64,000 nucleotides of DNA from assembly GCA_023515745.1 (NCBI GenBank), contig JALECJ010000258.1, positions 2,827,164 through 2,891,163 of the forward strand. The letters run 5' to 3'. The notes beneath the pieces were generated by a model. It was not told the origin of the DNA. It did no database searches and was given only the letters and a program-made list of their open reading frames with translations. Shown here one piece after another: positions 11,168 to 22,700 of the stretch. Each line of letters opens with the position of its first letter. Position 1 is the stretch's first letter. A program made the translations under genes and the position numbers. The DNA is from Amoeboaphelidium protococcarum. Lineage: Eukaryota; Aphelidiomycota; Aphelidea.

Positions 11168-12064
11168 ATGAGTAGTAGTCATCGGTATGAAGTATAGAGC
11201 GGAGTTATGAATACCTAAAATGGAGGCGATAATAATGAGTTTGAGGCTGGAGTGCGATTGATCAGGGAGGCATACAGCAAGCGACTGGCATAGAAAGAGA
11301 CGGAAGTTGTTTCGCTACGTGGAGAGAATGCCAGACATCGAGCATTGATAGAAGATTTACAGCGATAGAATAAGTAGCTGGTTGATGAGAATCAGGAGCT
11401 GAATTAGAAATTGACCGATTTAAACAAGAGTCTGAACAAGTTAAATCAATTTCGCTCAACAGTGCTCTAATCGTTCTCTGAAAGTGGCCTCGAGGTTCCG
11501 CCAGAGTTCTCCCTCCCTCACTCCTCGCATCACCTTCATACGGTGTAGGGTGGGCGGTCTGTGAGTTATTAGCCGTTCATAAAATCATAAGCTGGGCATG
11601 AACTTGCTGATAATGCTACATCAATACTCCGAGACTAATCCAACACCTTCAGATTCAGCACTGCACTCAATAATAGGACTCTGAATCTGAATAATAACAG
11701 TAACAACATTGATAATAATAATAATAGTAATTTCCCGACAGACTTTGGTCAAGATGTGAATATAAATGATGTAAGATCACCAACGTCTGCCTCTAGAAGA
11801 ACTGTATTTGATCGTGATTAACAGTAGTAATAGTAATACTCAAAACAGTAAAAGCAAGTGAGCTCTGTCGACGCGAGGGAATTCTTCAAGCACTTGAAAA
11901 AGATTCTATCTTATTAAGAGTATACTGATTTGTATAATAACGTGAAGAAATACAATTAGCGATAGTAATCCTCCTCAATTACACTATAGAACGTGTATGA
12001 GATTATTGGCGTAAAGTACCCCCTGCTCTACTCTGAATTTGAAAAGATTATGGGATCCAATTGA
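11168..12064 (+). CDS. Coiled-coil protein of the plant At4g15545-like family
   Basis: A 298-residue frame. Residues ~25-95 form a coiled coil opening with EAYSKRLAQKETEVVSLRGE, the middle is Asn/Ser-rich with Asn and Gln runs, and residues ~235-298 form a conserved-looking C-terminal helical domain (REFFKHLKKILSYQEYTDLY then YEIIGVKYPLLYSEFEKIM). That combination resembles the uncharacterised At4g15545-type proteins, whose C-terminus reads FF...LSYE.F...V...N, ending in a Y..F..L motif. The family match is from memory of its shape and should be checked. A run of six Gln (near 11818-11838) is built almost entirely of TAG/TAA. Function unknown. Confidence 0.68.
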
Positions 12065-12182
12065 TTATTAAAGGTACCAGTGAGCGAGAGAGATTAAAAC
12101 TTTATTCTTTAAATGATTATAAAAGTGTTCATATTACCGAGATACTCTTATATATACTATCAGTATTTTTTGCAATTAATCT

Positions 12183-12383
12183 TCAAATTTTCCAATCCTT
12201 GTACTCTTCCCAGTTGTTGCCAATGAGTGGGATGTTGTAAAAGATGTCCTTCTTCAATCTAGGAATGCACTCTCCCATGTAGAGAACACCGGAGCCCAAA
12301 GCCACAGACCAGCCCAACAACTTAGGGAGGTAATTCATTCTCACAGCCTGACTAGTACCAGATGAAATTCTAACCAAAGGCAT
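12183..12383 (-). CDS. Cytochrome bc1 complex small subunit, QCR10/UQCR11-like
   Basis: A 66-residue frame with TGA stop. It has one membrane helix (LLGWSVALGSGVLYMGE) followed by IPRLKKDIFYNIPLIGNNWE, resembling the D-W/L...IP.....F ending of QCR10/UQCR11, the 6.4-kDa complex III subunit. No in-frame TAA/TAG, so it reads the same in the standard code. Small size limits certainty; another small mitochondrial inner-membrane subunit is possible. Confidence 0.55.
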   Translation of the reverse strand: MPLVRISSGTSQAVRMNYLPKLLGWSVALGSGVLYMGECIPRLKKDIFYNIPLIGNNWEEYKDWKI

Positions 12384-12559
12384 TTTAGTAAATCTAAAGA
12401 GGATCTAATTCTATTGCGAGTGTTTAAATGTCGTCACTATGACACTTGGAAAGAAAGGAACGAAGTGGAAAATGTCTTCAAGATTTGAAAGAGATTCAAA
12501 GATCCTTTTGACGCGCGCGCACTGTAATTGAGTTTGTTGCACCAAGATAAGGAATTCAG

Positions 12560-13180
12560 ATGAGATTAAGTTTAATACGGCATACCGAGACGGCGTTTAA
12601 TGCAAAAAAGATTATTCAGGGACATTTAGATATCCCATTGTCTGATACTGGGTTAGTTTAAGCTTCAAGGATGAAGAATATTATTGAATGGGCTGCCGGA
12701 GATCGACTGCTGATTGCTTCAAGCGATCTTTCGCGGTGTAAAAATACTTGTTTACATGCAATGCCACGTCATCTGTATCATCTTGTGAAATTTGATTAAA
12801 GACTTCGCGACAAATATTTTGGAAGATTACAAGGACTAGAATACTCTGCACTTGTAAATTAGAATGATGGCGAGACGTGGGAACAGTTTTCATCACGATC
12901 CAAAAGTTCAATCGATTCGTATGTTCAAGATGGATTTAGACAGAGAGTGAATGACGTTGTTATTTTCACTCACGGCGGTTTGATTAAATAATACTTGTCT
13001 GCAATGTCAGTGTAGGCGCGCATCTCCCCTAACGATGACATAACGCGCTAGTACAACGACATTGTTACTCTTCCCAAGAATGGGTCTCATTTCTAGTTCA
13101 AAGTCTCCCCTCACTCTCAATACGACTATGTTCTCTCTGTAATGAAATGGAATGACACTTCTCATTTGATTGATAATTGA
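12560..13180 (+). CDS. Histidine phosphatase superfamily protein (phosphoglycerate-mutase-like)
   Basis: A 206-residue frame starting MRLSLIRHTETAFNAKKIIQG. LIRHTET is the phospho-acceptor RHG-type motif; SDLSRCKNT corresponds to the conserved S.L.R block; LRDKYFGRLQG is the LRE...G-like motif; VVIFTHGGLIK supplies the second catalytic His. These place it in the cobC/GpmB-type branch. Substrate cannot be deduced; fructose-bisphosphatase/TIGAR-like or broad-specificity phosphatase activity is possible. Several Gln are TAA/TAG (e.g. HGGLIKQYLS). Stop TGA 13178-13180. It lies between divergent QCR10-like and RMI1-like genes. Confidence 0.85.
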
Positions 13181-13299
13181 AGATGATGATTATTATCTTA
13201 TGTTCTTACTGTTCTTCGTAGTACTTTGTTTCAACTGTTTTTTTCATTCGAGTGTTAGATTATCGTCACCCTGCTGAACTGAGTCACCACTATTTAAGT

Positions 13300-13677
13300 A
13301 TGCTGGCGAGTAATGCCAATAAACTTCACATGTCAATTCTTAAAGATCAAGGTGGAAATGCACTGGTGAAGCTCTAGATTAAAAGTGTGAAAGATATAAC
13401 TAAACCATACAACAATAATAGTCAGCATGATGTGCCCGATGATAAAGAAGACGATAATGCATAAAAGTTCGGAAATGCAAAAGTTAAAAATCCTCTTTAT
13501 ATGCTAGTGCTTAGTGATGGTAGGTAGGAAATCAAAGCTGCAGAACTGGAACGATGCAGATTATTAAGTAATAACGATTTGAAGCAGGGCCAATTCATCT
13601 CTATTTAAAATGGCTACATGCAAAACGGCATACTCTTATTGACAAACGCGTCCATAAAGTCAATAACTGACAGGTGA
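13300..13677 (+). CDS. RMI1-like OB-fold protein
   Basis: A 125-residue frame ending at TGA 13675-13677. The core (NPLYMLVLSDGRQEIKAAELE, then DLKQGQFISIQNGYMQNGIL and LLTNASIKSI) resembles the RMI1 N-terminal OB fold, in which ML.L.DG...A.E is followed by a G..I.L.N....NG.LLL strand. RMI1 supports the RecQ helicase-topoisomerase III complex. It is much shorter than full RMI1 and lacks an obvious N-terminal three-helix region. The frame is open upstream of the ATG, so an additional 5' segment is possible. Alternatively a TDRD3-type OB protein. Confidence 0.5.
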
Positions 13678-13775
13678 TAAAATGTCAATATCACTTTATA
13701 TCAAATGAAATTATTAAAATTTTTAATAAACTATTCTATTGCTGAAATAATGCATTTATACATTTTAAATAAACA

Positions 13776-15236
13776 TCATACGCTAGAAGGTTGACTGATT
13801 GGTCTACTATTGCTAGAGGATTTGCAATTCACCAGCACACTGATGAACATATCTTTCCCATTCTCCACATGAAGTATTAGTATTCGATCCAGAGTATAAT
13901 TCTTTGACGCGTTCATCTCTGAGAGAGTGTGAGAGTCAAGAGCCAGCGTGATTTCCACATTAAAGGAATCTCCTGGCATTATCGAGAAGTCCAATGCATT
14001 AATCTTCAAGAATTTAGGACATATAATTGAGTTCTAATGGGATGGGATAAATTTCAGCTTAGCCAGTGATCTTCCGACATTCTTGACTTCAATAACTTTG
14101 GTCAAAGAAGATCCATCTTGCAGAGCATTTCCATTAAATAGCGAAAGATCATTAAATTCGACAGAGTGAGAGCTTATTGACACGTCCGGTATGGCATCAT
14201 TCTCATACTTATCCAGCAACTTCATAAGTTCCCACACAACTTCCTGCTTCTTTACAGGATCTGGCACTTTGATTTGTTAAAGTCGAAAGAAGGCCTTCAC
14301 CGGTTTATGATCAGATATTTTCATATTCATATCCACATCGTATAAAAGAACTTGCAGCTTATTCTTATCTCTGACCCTGTACAATATCCTGTCGCACCAT
14401 GAAGGTGTACGCATCTTCTCTGTAGAATCATAAATATTAGTTCCAGGATCATATTTGTAAGATGGCTAGAACTGAATATCCCGCTCTGTGAAATCCTTAA
14501 ATGCTCCACCTCGTTCAATCTCAATTCGCAATTGATCATGATAGAGCAACTCCTAAAAATTATTATTACCATCAGTATCCATGAGTAATTACTTCACCTG
14601 ATCATGAGGCAGATTAATTCTATAATTTAAATCACCAAACCAGAAAACATAATCACAAACATCCATCTTGCCATTAAATAATTTACTCCTACTCTCCGAA
14701 TACTCCCAATTACGCCGCTCCAGCATATTTGTATCTGCAGCGAAATGACTATTGATAAAGCACAGAGTAGATCCCTCAATTTTGATCACGGCGCCTATGC
14801 TACCTTTATTAGCCAGTGACATTACTCCGGTGCTCTTTACATCAACCACAAACTGTTTATCAACATTCAATTTGCAATGCGCACTCTGGAATATCACTAA
14901 AAATAATCCTCCTAGTTATTTAGAGACCAAAAGCTTAGATTTCCTGGGTAGATTAGACGTGATAAGAGAGAGCCATTGGAGCTATTTCGGAGTCTCTGTC
15001 AATAGGACACTCTCAGTCGACATGTCCATCTCCTGTAGGCCAATCACATAAATATCAGACTGCTCACTCAACCATGTCCGAAGACTGTCTTTGCACAATT
15101 TATCATTCACATTCCAAGTTCCGATGAACACATTCAACTCAGCATGCGATGTATACGCATCTTCCCTCTTTCTCAACTCTCGATCTATCCACCGCTACCG
15201 TCCATCTCTTAAAACTTTATCTTTCAAAATATCCAT
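13776..15236 (-). CDS. Inositol polyphosphate 5-phosphatase (INPP5B/OCRL type) with ASH domain
   Basis: A 486-residue frame. After a short basic N-terminus it shows FIGTWNVND, IYVIGLQEMDMS, INSHFAAD, VFWFGDLNYRI, PSWCDRILYR and SDHKPV, the full 5-phosphatase catalytic set (Mg-binding Glu, GDxN, catalytic Asp/His). A C-terminal ASH-like beta-sandwich follows (~residues 350-475; VSISSHSVEFNDLSLF and FIPSHQNSIICP). It should remove the 5-phosphate from PI(4,5)P2 or PIP3 on membranes. OCRL and INPP5B continue with a RhoGAP-like domain; here the protein stops at TGA 13776-13778 right after ASH. Several TAA/TAG are read as Gln. Confidence 0.9.
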
Positions 15237-15640
15237 CTAATAGAAGAATTAACTATGTTAATATTACTCCTAATAATAGGAATGTATTAATAGAGAGTGA
15301 AAGTAGGAAGGAACTATTCAGTGGACAATGCGATGCAAAATCTAATTTTCAGCTTCCCTTCTTCTTCACAAACAGCGAGATCCGTCAACAAAGGCGAAAG
15401 CGAATGAGAGGGACGAGCGATCTTGATCAATCTTCGTTTGTTGTTGCTGTTGGTTCATCGCTCTCTTGCGTTCTCGTCAACACACGGCTGTCGGAAGAAA
15501 TCGAGAAAAAAAGTTTGAAAAAAGTTGGCCGTTCCTGATTTGCCGATTGTTTCTCACAGAACTTCTCATTCTTTTTACTTGGTTGCTTATTCATCCCGGT
15601 TTATCAACTCTATATAATTCTCAAAATATTTAGCAGCGAT
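15237..15640. promoter_or_regulatory. Divergent promoter region 5-phosphatase / CBS
   Basis: A 404-nt gap between divergent starts. A 129-codon frame crosses it but resembles no protein and is not called. The (GTT)n-like segment near 15435-15450 is simple sequence. Nothing else recognised. Confidence 0.3.
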
Positions 15641-17188
15641 ATGACTTGCACCTGGTCTCCCAACACGACTACTGAGAAAGATCCGCATAGACATCAAGTG
15701 GTGGAATGCGCAAACTCGAAAAAAGCCCAGGTTTGTGACACCATCCTTGATCACATCGGCAACACCCCGCTGGTAAAGTTGAACAAGATTCCACAATCAG
15801 AGGGAGTCCAGTGTCAAGTGTACGCAAAGTGTGATTTCTTTAATGCTGGTGGCTCGGTGAAGGATAGAATTGCAAAGCGAATGGTGGAAGAGGCTGAGCG
15901 AGAAGGTAGACTCAAGCCTGGGTACACAATCATTGAGCCAACATCGGGTAACACTGGTATTGGGTTGGCTTTGTGCGCGGCAGTGAAAGGATATAGAGCG
16001 ATCATCACTATGCCAGAGAAGATGTCCCAGGAGAAGGTGGATGTGCTAAAGGCTCTCGGCGCAGAAATTGTTCGTACACCAACTGAGGCAGCGTTCGATA
16101 GTCCGGAGAGTCATATTTCTGTGGCTTAGAAGTTGAATAAGGAAATTCCAAATTCTGTAATTTTGGATTAGTATTCAAATCCTTACAATCCACTGGCGCA
16201 TTATGATGGCACTGCCGAAGAGATTCTGGCTGCATGTGGTGGTAAGATTGATATGTTCATCTGCGGTGCCGGTACCGGTGGAACTATTGCTGGTATTGGT
16301 AGGAAATTGCGTGAGAAGTGCCCAAAGTGCATCGTTGTTGGCGTTGATCCGCATGGAAGTATTTTGGCTTTGCCAGAGTCTCTGAATTCATCCGTTGCCT
16401 CGTACAAGGTTGAAGGTATTGGGTATGACTTTATACCACGCGTACTGGACAGATCAGTTGTTGATAAATGGTACAAATCTAATGACAAGGATTCGTTTGC
16501 GTACAGTCGGCGTCTGATTCGCGAAGAGGGTATTCTGTGTGGTGGCTCTAGTGGATCTGCAATGGACGGAGCTATGAGGGCTATCAAAGAGTATGGTCGC
16601 GCTGGTGATAAAGATTTTGTCGCCGTAGTCCTGTTTGCTGACTCTGTTAGAAATTATATGAGCAAGTTTCTTAATGATACTTGGATGGCGAATAACAAGT
16701 TTATCAATATGGAGTCTGCCAGCTCTTACATTGAAGAACCTCTTAGTCCGCTCACTAAGGAGACAATGTTCTAGTTTGGACCGGCCAAGATTAAAGATTT
16801 GAATCTGCCGCTAGCTGTCTGTGTCAACTCTTCTACCAGCTGTTAGGAGGCTGCCAAGATTATGAAAACGAAAAACTTTGACTAGGTGCCTGTCATTGAC
16901 TCGAAAGATGGTAAAGTGCTCGGCCTGGTCACCCTGGGCAATATTCTATCTAAGGTCAGCCATGGACGTGCAACTCTTGGCGATGCGGTGAGTTAAGTCA
17001 TGTACAGAGTGGACAAATCTAACGGATTTGTACCGGTGACTCCAGAGACACCTCTGGTGGACATGATCAAGTTTTTTGACAAACACAGCTCTGCTATAGT
17101 CACTGAGGATGCCAGCGGTAATGGTGCAGTGAAGCATATTGTCACCAAGTTTGATCTGGTATCTTTCATGATATCTCCAAACGTCTGA
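15641..17188 (+). CDS. CBS: Cystathionine beta-synthase, heme-containing type, with C-terminal CBS pair
   Basis: A 515-residue frame for the PLP enzyme that joins serine and homocysteine in transsulfuration. The PLP lysine is in [15 protein letters not shown] (~K74); [51 protein letters not shown] and [12 protein letters not shown] follow in family order. The N-terminus has C3-T-W5 and H16-x-H18, matching the Cys-Trp and PHHH of animal CBS that bind heme. Two C-terminal CBS motifs (~residues 380-515) would form the regulatory Bateman module. TAG at 16169-16171 encodes the invariant Gln of LDQY, one of the clearest proofs of the altered code. Stop TGA 17186-17188. Confidence 0.96.
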
Positions 17189-17325
17189 AGTTACTTTTAT
17201 CGATCCACGGGGCATTTGATGAATGGGCACTAGGAGCGACTATGAATACATGAAATGCAAAATACTAAACTCACATAATATTATAACGCAATTTCTCTAC
17301 ATATAATTGAATTCATTCTTTGTAT

Positions 17326-18894
17326 TCACAGGTCGTCAATATTATCATCCTCATCCTCTTATTTAGAATACTTCCACAGCTCTTTGCGCGGATCTTCTGC
17401 TGTATATTTTGATGATGATCCTGACTATTAACGCGTTGAAGAACCTTGGTCCGGATCTTGCATGAGATTAATCTTCTTGGATGGAACGAAACCTTTCGGT
17501 AATAAAGCAGCCTCATTAAGCTTTCTAATCTTATTCTGCTCCTAACGCTCCAGCATCTTCTATTTCCTCTTCTCTTTTCTCCAGTCATTATGCTCTCTAA
17601 AAAAGCCATTATCATCGGGAGTGTAAATTATTTGATTAGGATCATAGTCGTCCTATGCCTTCCTCTTCACAGATTTATGCAATGCTTTCAGAATTCCAAT
17701 CTACTTTTTCTACTTGCTTGTCTATTTATGTTAGGTAGAACCATCATCTTTCTAGTTATCATCGTCATAAAATATAGATACTGAACCATCGCTGCATCCC
17801 ACAGCGAGTTGGTTAGATTATTCATTCCAACACTATCGCACGACTGAACTATTAAAATCAGAGATTGTATCAACCAATGAGAGATCGGATATCGCATGAA
17901 TAGATATAGACCCGGGAATTCCTTATCTTGAATCGCCAGATACGGGAACTAGAACATATTATTCAGTAGGATCAGTGATGATATTGGCTTCTGGGAACGA
18001 ACACGATAAATCATTCACTTCATTCAAGCACTGCTTTTAATCGCGTAAATCAAAAGATTTTAACGATCCATCAGTACACCTACTCAATAATAGCGTATTG
18101 GAATCTTTATTCACAGCGAGTATACTGCAAATCTCATTGCCAGGTGTGTGCGCATTCTCAATCTATATACAGGGCCTCATGTGAGGTGTCCGTCTATCAA
18201 AACCAAATATAGATCCATTCAATTGTCCTGCACCCATCACTATGTTACCGCTCGCATCTTTGAAGCAGATTGAATTGACCGCGTTATCCAGTCTACCAAT
18301 GGAGTGGTTTTTCTTACTCGGAAGCTCATAACACTCCTTACTCTATCGCTTCTAATCCACACTCCATATACGTATCGTGGAATCTGTGGACCCGGTGGCG
18401 AATACGTTCCCATCATGTGGACTCCATTGGCATTGAGATACAGCAGAAATATGACCAGAGCAGCGCTTCAAATTCTTCAAATACATATCCCCACCCTAAA
18501 ACTCAACTAGCTCTGAGCCATCGCGATTAAACAGCTTAACACTAGATGCTCCACTGCAGCAAATGAATGCATTTCCCTTCCGATTGAATTATAAATCATG
18601 AATGTGGTATCCATCCCACGGGAATACTTACCGCTAAGATTACAGCGACTGGTCCATCTGATTGAAATCGTACAGATGGACACTATAATCCCGAGATCCC
18701 GTAATCATATGGTTGCCTTACGGTGTGAAACTGAGAGCAGTTACGCATTTTCGGTGCTGCTTAATCACGGCTTTTGACTAAGGTATATGACACGAAGGTG
18801 CTAGTGGTTAGCTTTGTTATTGATGTTTTACAGTATCATCTTCAAGCACGTCTTCTTCAATCAAAACTTTTCCTTACACCACTTGGTCTGTCAT
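17326..18894 (-). CDS. WD40-repeat protein, WDR70 family
   Basis: A 522-residue frame. After an acidic N-terminus (EEDVLEDDTVKHQ) come WD40 blades: HRKCVTALSFTPQGNHMITG, HISAVSQCQWSPHDGNVFAT, FKDASGNIVMGAGQLNGSIF and others. The C-terminal helical segment carries NGFFREHNDWRKEKRKQKM and KEDPRKELWKY-like ends. WDR70 homologues share this basic/acidic C-terminus and the DPRKELWKY box and are nuclear. It is tail-to-tail with CBS; the 3' ends lie ~140 nt apart. Over 20 in-frame TAA/TAG codons are read as Gln. Confidence 0.82.
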
Positions 18895-18940
18895 GTGCTG
18901 TATTCAATCTTATTCAATTTATACACTCAAATATCACTAG

Positions 18941-19357
18941 ATGCTAGTCTTGTTCAGGCAAACAATTAATATAACGCGTCTGATTCTACTTCAATCAACA
19001 ACGACAATTGCAAAGAAGAGCGGAGTAGAGTTGGTAGTTCCCCGAAAGCACTCACTGAAGTCACAAGATACAAATATTAAGGATGTATACCGCGATATGA
19101 TAGAAAATAAGTTATACAATTAAGTGGTTTATTTGTTGACATTTTGTTATCGTAAGAATCTGGTGGCTACTTTCCCACCCAATGTGTCACCCACCTTTGC
19201 TGTGATAAATGCGGTAAACAGTGATACTTAACCATCGTGCAACAAATCATCCAGTCGAAAATGTTTCAAACGGAGGCGAACTAAAAACAACACTACTGAA
19301 CATCCAGCAACCACATATTCTCAGCTCAATCAAAGACTTAGGAATTTAAAAGAATGA
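18941..19357 (+). CDS. Uncertain ORF (plus-strand alternative), possible mitochondrial presequence
   Basis: A 138-residue frame with ATG start and TGA stop. The N-terminus (MLVLFRQTINITRLILLQST) is basic/hydrophobic, like a mitochondrial targeting signal; the rest is Lys/Arg/Asn-rich. It overlaps the minus-strand alternative at 18991-19654. A frame this long is not statistically rare when TGA is the only stop, so it is reported with low confidence. Confidence 0.22.
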
Positions 19358-19654
19358 GTAATGACCACAGAGCATTGTATCACACGGCTTTAGCTGTTTC
19401 CTGTATGGCACGCGTTTTACTTGTAGGCAACTTTCGTAAAATGTCTACCTCAAAGTTACCCAGCTGAGTCCATAAAGCTCTGTCCTGGGATTCACCAACA
19501 ACTTGATAGTGTATTCAAGTATCTGATACTACATAGATTTGCAATTTATGAATTCATCATAATTAGGCTGAAGACAATTCAGACAGTACAGTTCCGTGGT
19601 GTGGTCGTCGCTGTTTTCATCACTGAGCAGTTTCCTCTCGTTCTTGCGCAATGC
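18991..19654 (-). CDS. Uncertain coding region (minus-strand reading), unidentified
   Basis: Two open blocks could join: 19369-19654 (with a C-x2-C segment, ELYCLNCLQPNYDEFINCK) and 18991-19319 (with a hydrophobic stretch YVVAGCSVVLFLVRL), via a 49-nt putative intron 19320-19368 that does not end in TGTAG. Together they give 205 codons, but no start ATG is in frame. The competing plus-strand frame 18941-19357 covers the same DNA. The minus reading is slightly preferred because it avoids a 46-nt divergent gap with WDR70. No family recognised. Confidence 0.25.
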
Positions 19655-19693
19655 TCAAAGTCGTTTCTGAGTCAAGCGCGATCAGTTTGCGTT

Positions 19694-19712
19694 TCTCTCT
19701 CTCTCTCATTAT
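19694..19712 (+). promoter_or_regulatory. CT-repeat tract upstream of the HUWE1-like gene
   Basis: A (TC)n run ~75 nt upstream of the ATG at 19784, followed by TATAAAA at ~19713-19719. This pyrimidine patch plus TATA-like element is the most promoter-like sequence in the window; function is inferred. Confidence 0.35.
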
Positions 19713-19783
19713 AAAACTCACTTTCTTCTTCCTTCATCAATTTAAAGCGTTCATATTACTCGAAAGTGGTGATTGAATAAAGA

Positions 19784-22700
19784 ATGAAGATTACAAAGAG
19801 TCCACCAAAACGTCTGAGTAATCCTCCATAGGCTTTCAAGACTTTTATTCGAAAGATTGTGAATGTTAGTGGTGATCCCCGTGAATGGGTGTCTATAATT
19901 GACAAGTTTCTTCGTTGTGGTGGTCAGAGCGTGGAAGTGAGCACTTTAGAATGGACGTATCCTAAAGTGGACATGTATCATTTTGTGTCAGTTCTGGACT
20001 GCTTTGACTAGTTCTATTCTGATATGATCAAGAAGTATGAGCTGGGAACTGTTCCACTGGTGTCTTCTTCTGATGATGATTAGAATGGTGCTCTGGATAC
20101 GGCTGGTGGTTTCTACCGCAAAGATGACAAGAAGATTGTGGCTACTCGTGATCGACTGAAGGTTTAGCTCGGTTTGATGGAAGCTGCAGATAAGTAGACT
20201 CTTATTGCCGTTCTCACAATGTCTCGCATGTTGTTGGAGAATGCCATGAATAGGGGAGTGTATAATTCGTATGATAATCTCAATTGTCTTTTGGGTGTAA
20301 ATGACCTCGATGTATTGGAGTGTGTGCTTAAGCTTCTAGTTCGTCCTGCTTAGCGATCAGTGTCTGTGAGACCGTTCAAGACTCAGGGTGTTGTTGTTCA
20401 TGTTAGCACTGCAGCTCTGCGCTCTTTATCGCTCGCCTGGCAGTCGAACGCTTCTCTCAAGGATGTCTGTAATCCGGAGCATAAAGTGAAAGATGTTGAT
20501 ATGATATTCTCCTTTTACAGATCTTAAGCTTAATAATAAGCTTCATCAGGCGCTGGGGAGAATATGGTTGATGTTGGAGATGGTGCATCGAGTGGAAATG
20601 GCTTTGTAAAGTTTAAAGTTTCTTATGCTGACAATGTGATGGAGCACTTTAATAGCCTTGTTTAGAAATACAAAGTGCCTCAGGAAATGCATGTATAATT
20701 ATTGCATTCACTCAGATTTGTTAATGGGATGTAGACGTACCAGACCCGGTTATAGTTGTTGAGAATTCGTCTACTCGCTATGGCTTTGTATACGTTCATG
20801 TCTCAGGAGGTGATTGCAAATGTTGAGCTATTTGATAGATGTTCATTTGTGATGCAAGATGTTGCTGGTCTGCTCGATTCTGTTTAGTAGTCGAATTTCA
20901 GTGTTCCGTCATCGATATAAGCTGCCGCCTTGGTACTGTTTGAGGCAATGTGTTAGCATCGTGGCAAAGTTAATGACCTGATGGGAGTGTTAAATCTGGG
21001 TGCTTCTCATGGAATACTATTATTCTTGTTACGTAAATCTATTATTGATGCTTGCAATATTGGGAGTGATGCTGATAGAAGATTAGACTTTAATTTCATG
21101 GACTCTTTGTTGTGTTTAATCTCCACTCTGCTAGCTAATAAAGATTGTGGTAATCAGTTAGTCCAAGCCGGAATTGTACCAGTGGTTCTAAGTGCATTTT
21201 AACATTCTTTGCCAAAGGAGAGCTTGAGAGTTTTTACCAAGCTAGCCACGATTCTGGATACTGTCTCGTATGCAAGTAATGTTACTGGTGTCTTTGACGC
21301 GATTGCCGATGCAGATGGATTCAATATTATTGTCAGATGTATTAAATAGGAGCTGGATGTCTGCCTGGATTATGAAAAGTCGTAAGCTTCTCCTGCTATA
21401 GAGCAGGAAAGTGTTCACATGATGATGGTTGATGTCACTAATTTGTAGTCGTCCTCATAAGGCTCCCCTGTGTCTATCGGCGTTGGTAAAAAGAGTCCTA
21501 ATGTATCGTCCGAAAAGATTCCTTACAACAGGATTTCTCTGTTCAAAAGTCTGGTGCGATTTATCATTCACACGATGCAAAGTCAGGGTGGTAATGATCG
21601 TATTCGAAATCTTGTTGAATCACCATTGCCTGATATAATCCTGTCTGTGATGAAGAATGTGAACGCTTTTGGTGCTGTTATAACTGCGATGGCGTATAAC
21701 TTGTTTGGATCTATGATACACAATGAGCCTGCCGCGTTCGCAGTGTTGCAGGATAAGGGAGTTGTGGACTAGTTTATTGGTGTGTTGAATTCGGAGTATC
21801 CAGCTTCATTTGATTTATTGTTCTCTATTCCGTACGCCATTGGAGCTATATGTCTGAATTCATCTGCTCTGGATAAGGTGCATGCCATGAATCCGTTTCC
21901 CAACTTCTTTAGTACATTTATGTCTAGCGAGCATATTCGCCCTCTGCTTGATGAAGATGCTAGTTCTGCATTGGGTACGTCGTTTGATGAGCTGGTGAGA
22001 CATCATCCACGTTTAAAGGAAGATATTTTGAAGTCATTCAAGGATATCTTGCACAAAGTTGCCGCCTTGGGTCGTACGTCTGGAGTCGATGTTGTGGGTC
22101 GTGATCCGATAAAGTCTGGACATCAATTGCTCACCTATGAGGCTGGCGCTAATGTAGGCGCCGTTGAATTTGTTGATGAAGACGTTGCCACTAAGGATGA
22201 GACACATGAATCTCCTATTATGTGCTTTGTAGATATTTGTGCTCGTTTTGCTGAAGGATTCTTTTAGACTGAAAGTCATGCAGGCGATTTTATGAAGATG
22301 GGCGGTGTGGAAGCGCTGCTGGATCTGTACTCTCTTCCATCGTTGCCGTATGATTTTGGATCTTCACTGGCGAGTTTCAGTTGCTCTAGTGTCTTGCGCG
22401 TAATGTCTGGCATTGACATTCGTCAAGTTTTGACTTGTCTGTTGGAGAAAACTTCTGCGGCGTTTTAAGGATGTCTGCAATTGTTCAACTGCACTGATTA
22501 GAAGTCAATCTTTGCCAAGTATATAGATCTGATTTCTGGATCGGATCTTTTGCATGCTGAGTAAGGTCGGGAGAATTTTAGAGCCATGGCCTCTGTTCAT
22601 GCTCATGTCGGCGCTCTTTGTGATGTCTTTAGTTCTCCGATGATGTTGTAGGCCACTTCTGCTTTTGACATGGTTAGCTGTTTCTCAAGTGATGCTGGGT

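Noticed and set aside
15149-15538. 129-codon plus-strand ORF upstream of CBS
   Set aside because: Antisense to the 5-phosphatase start and its promoter region; no family features; expected length by chance.
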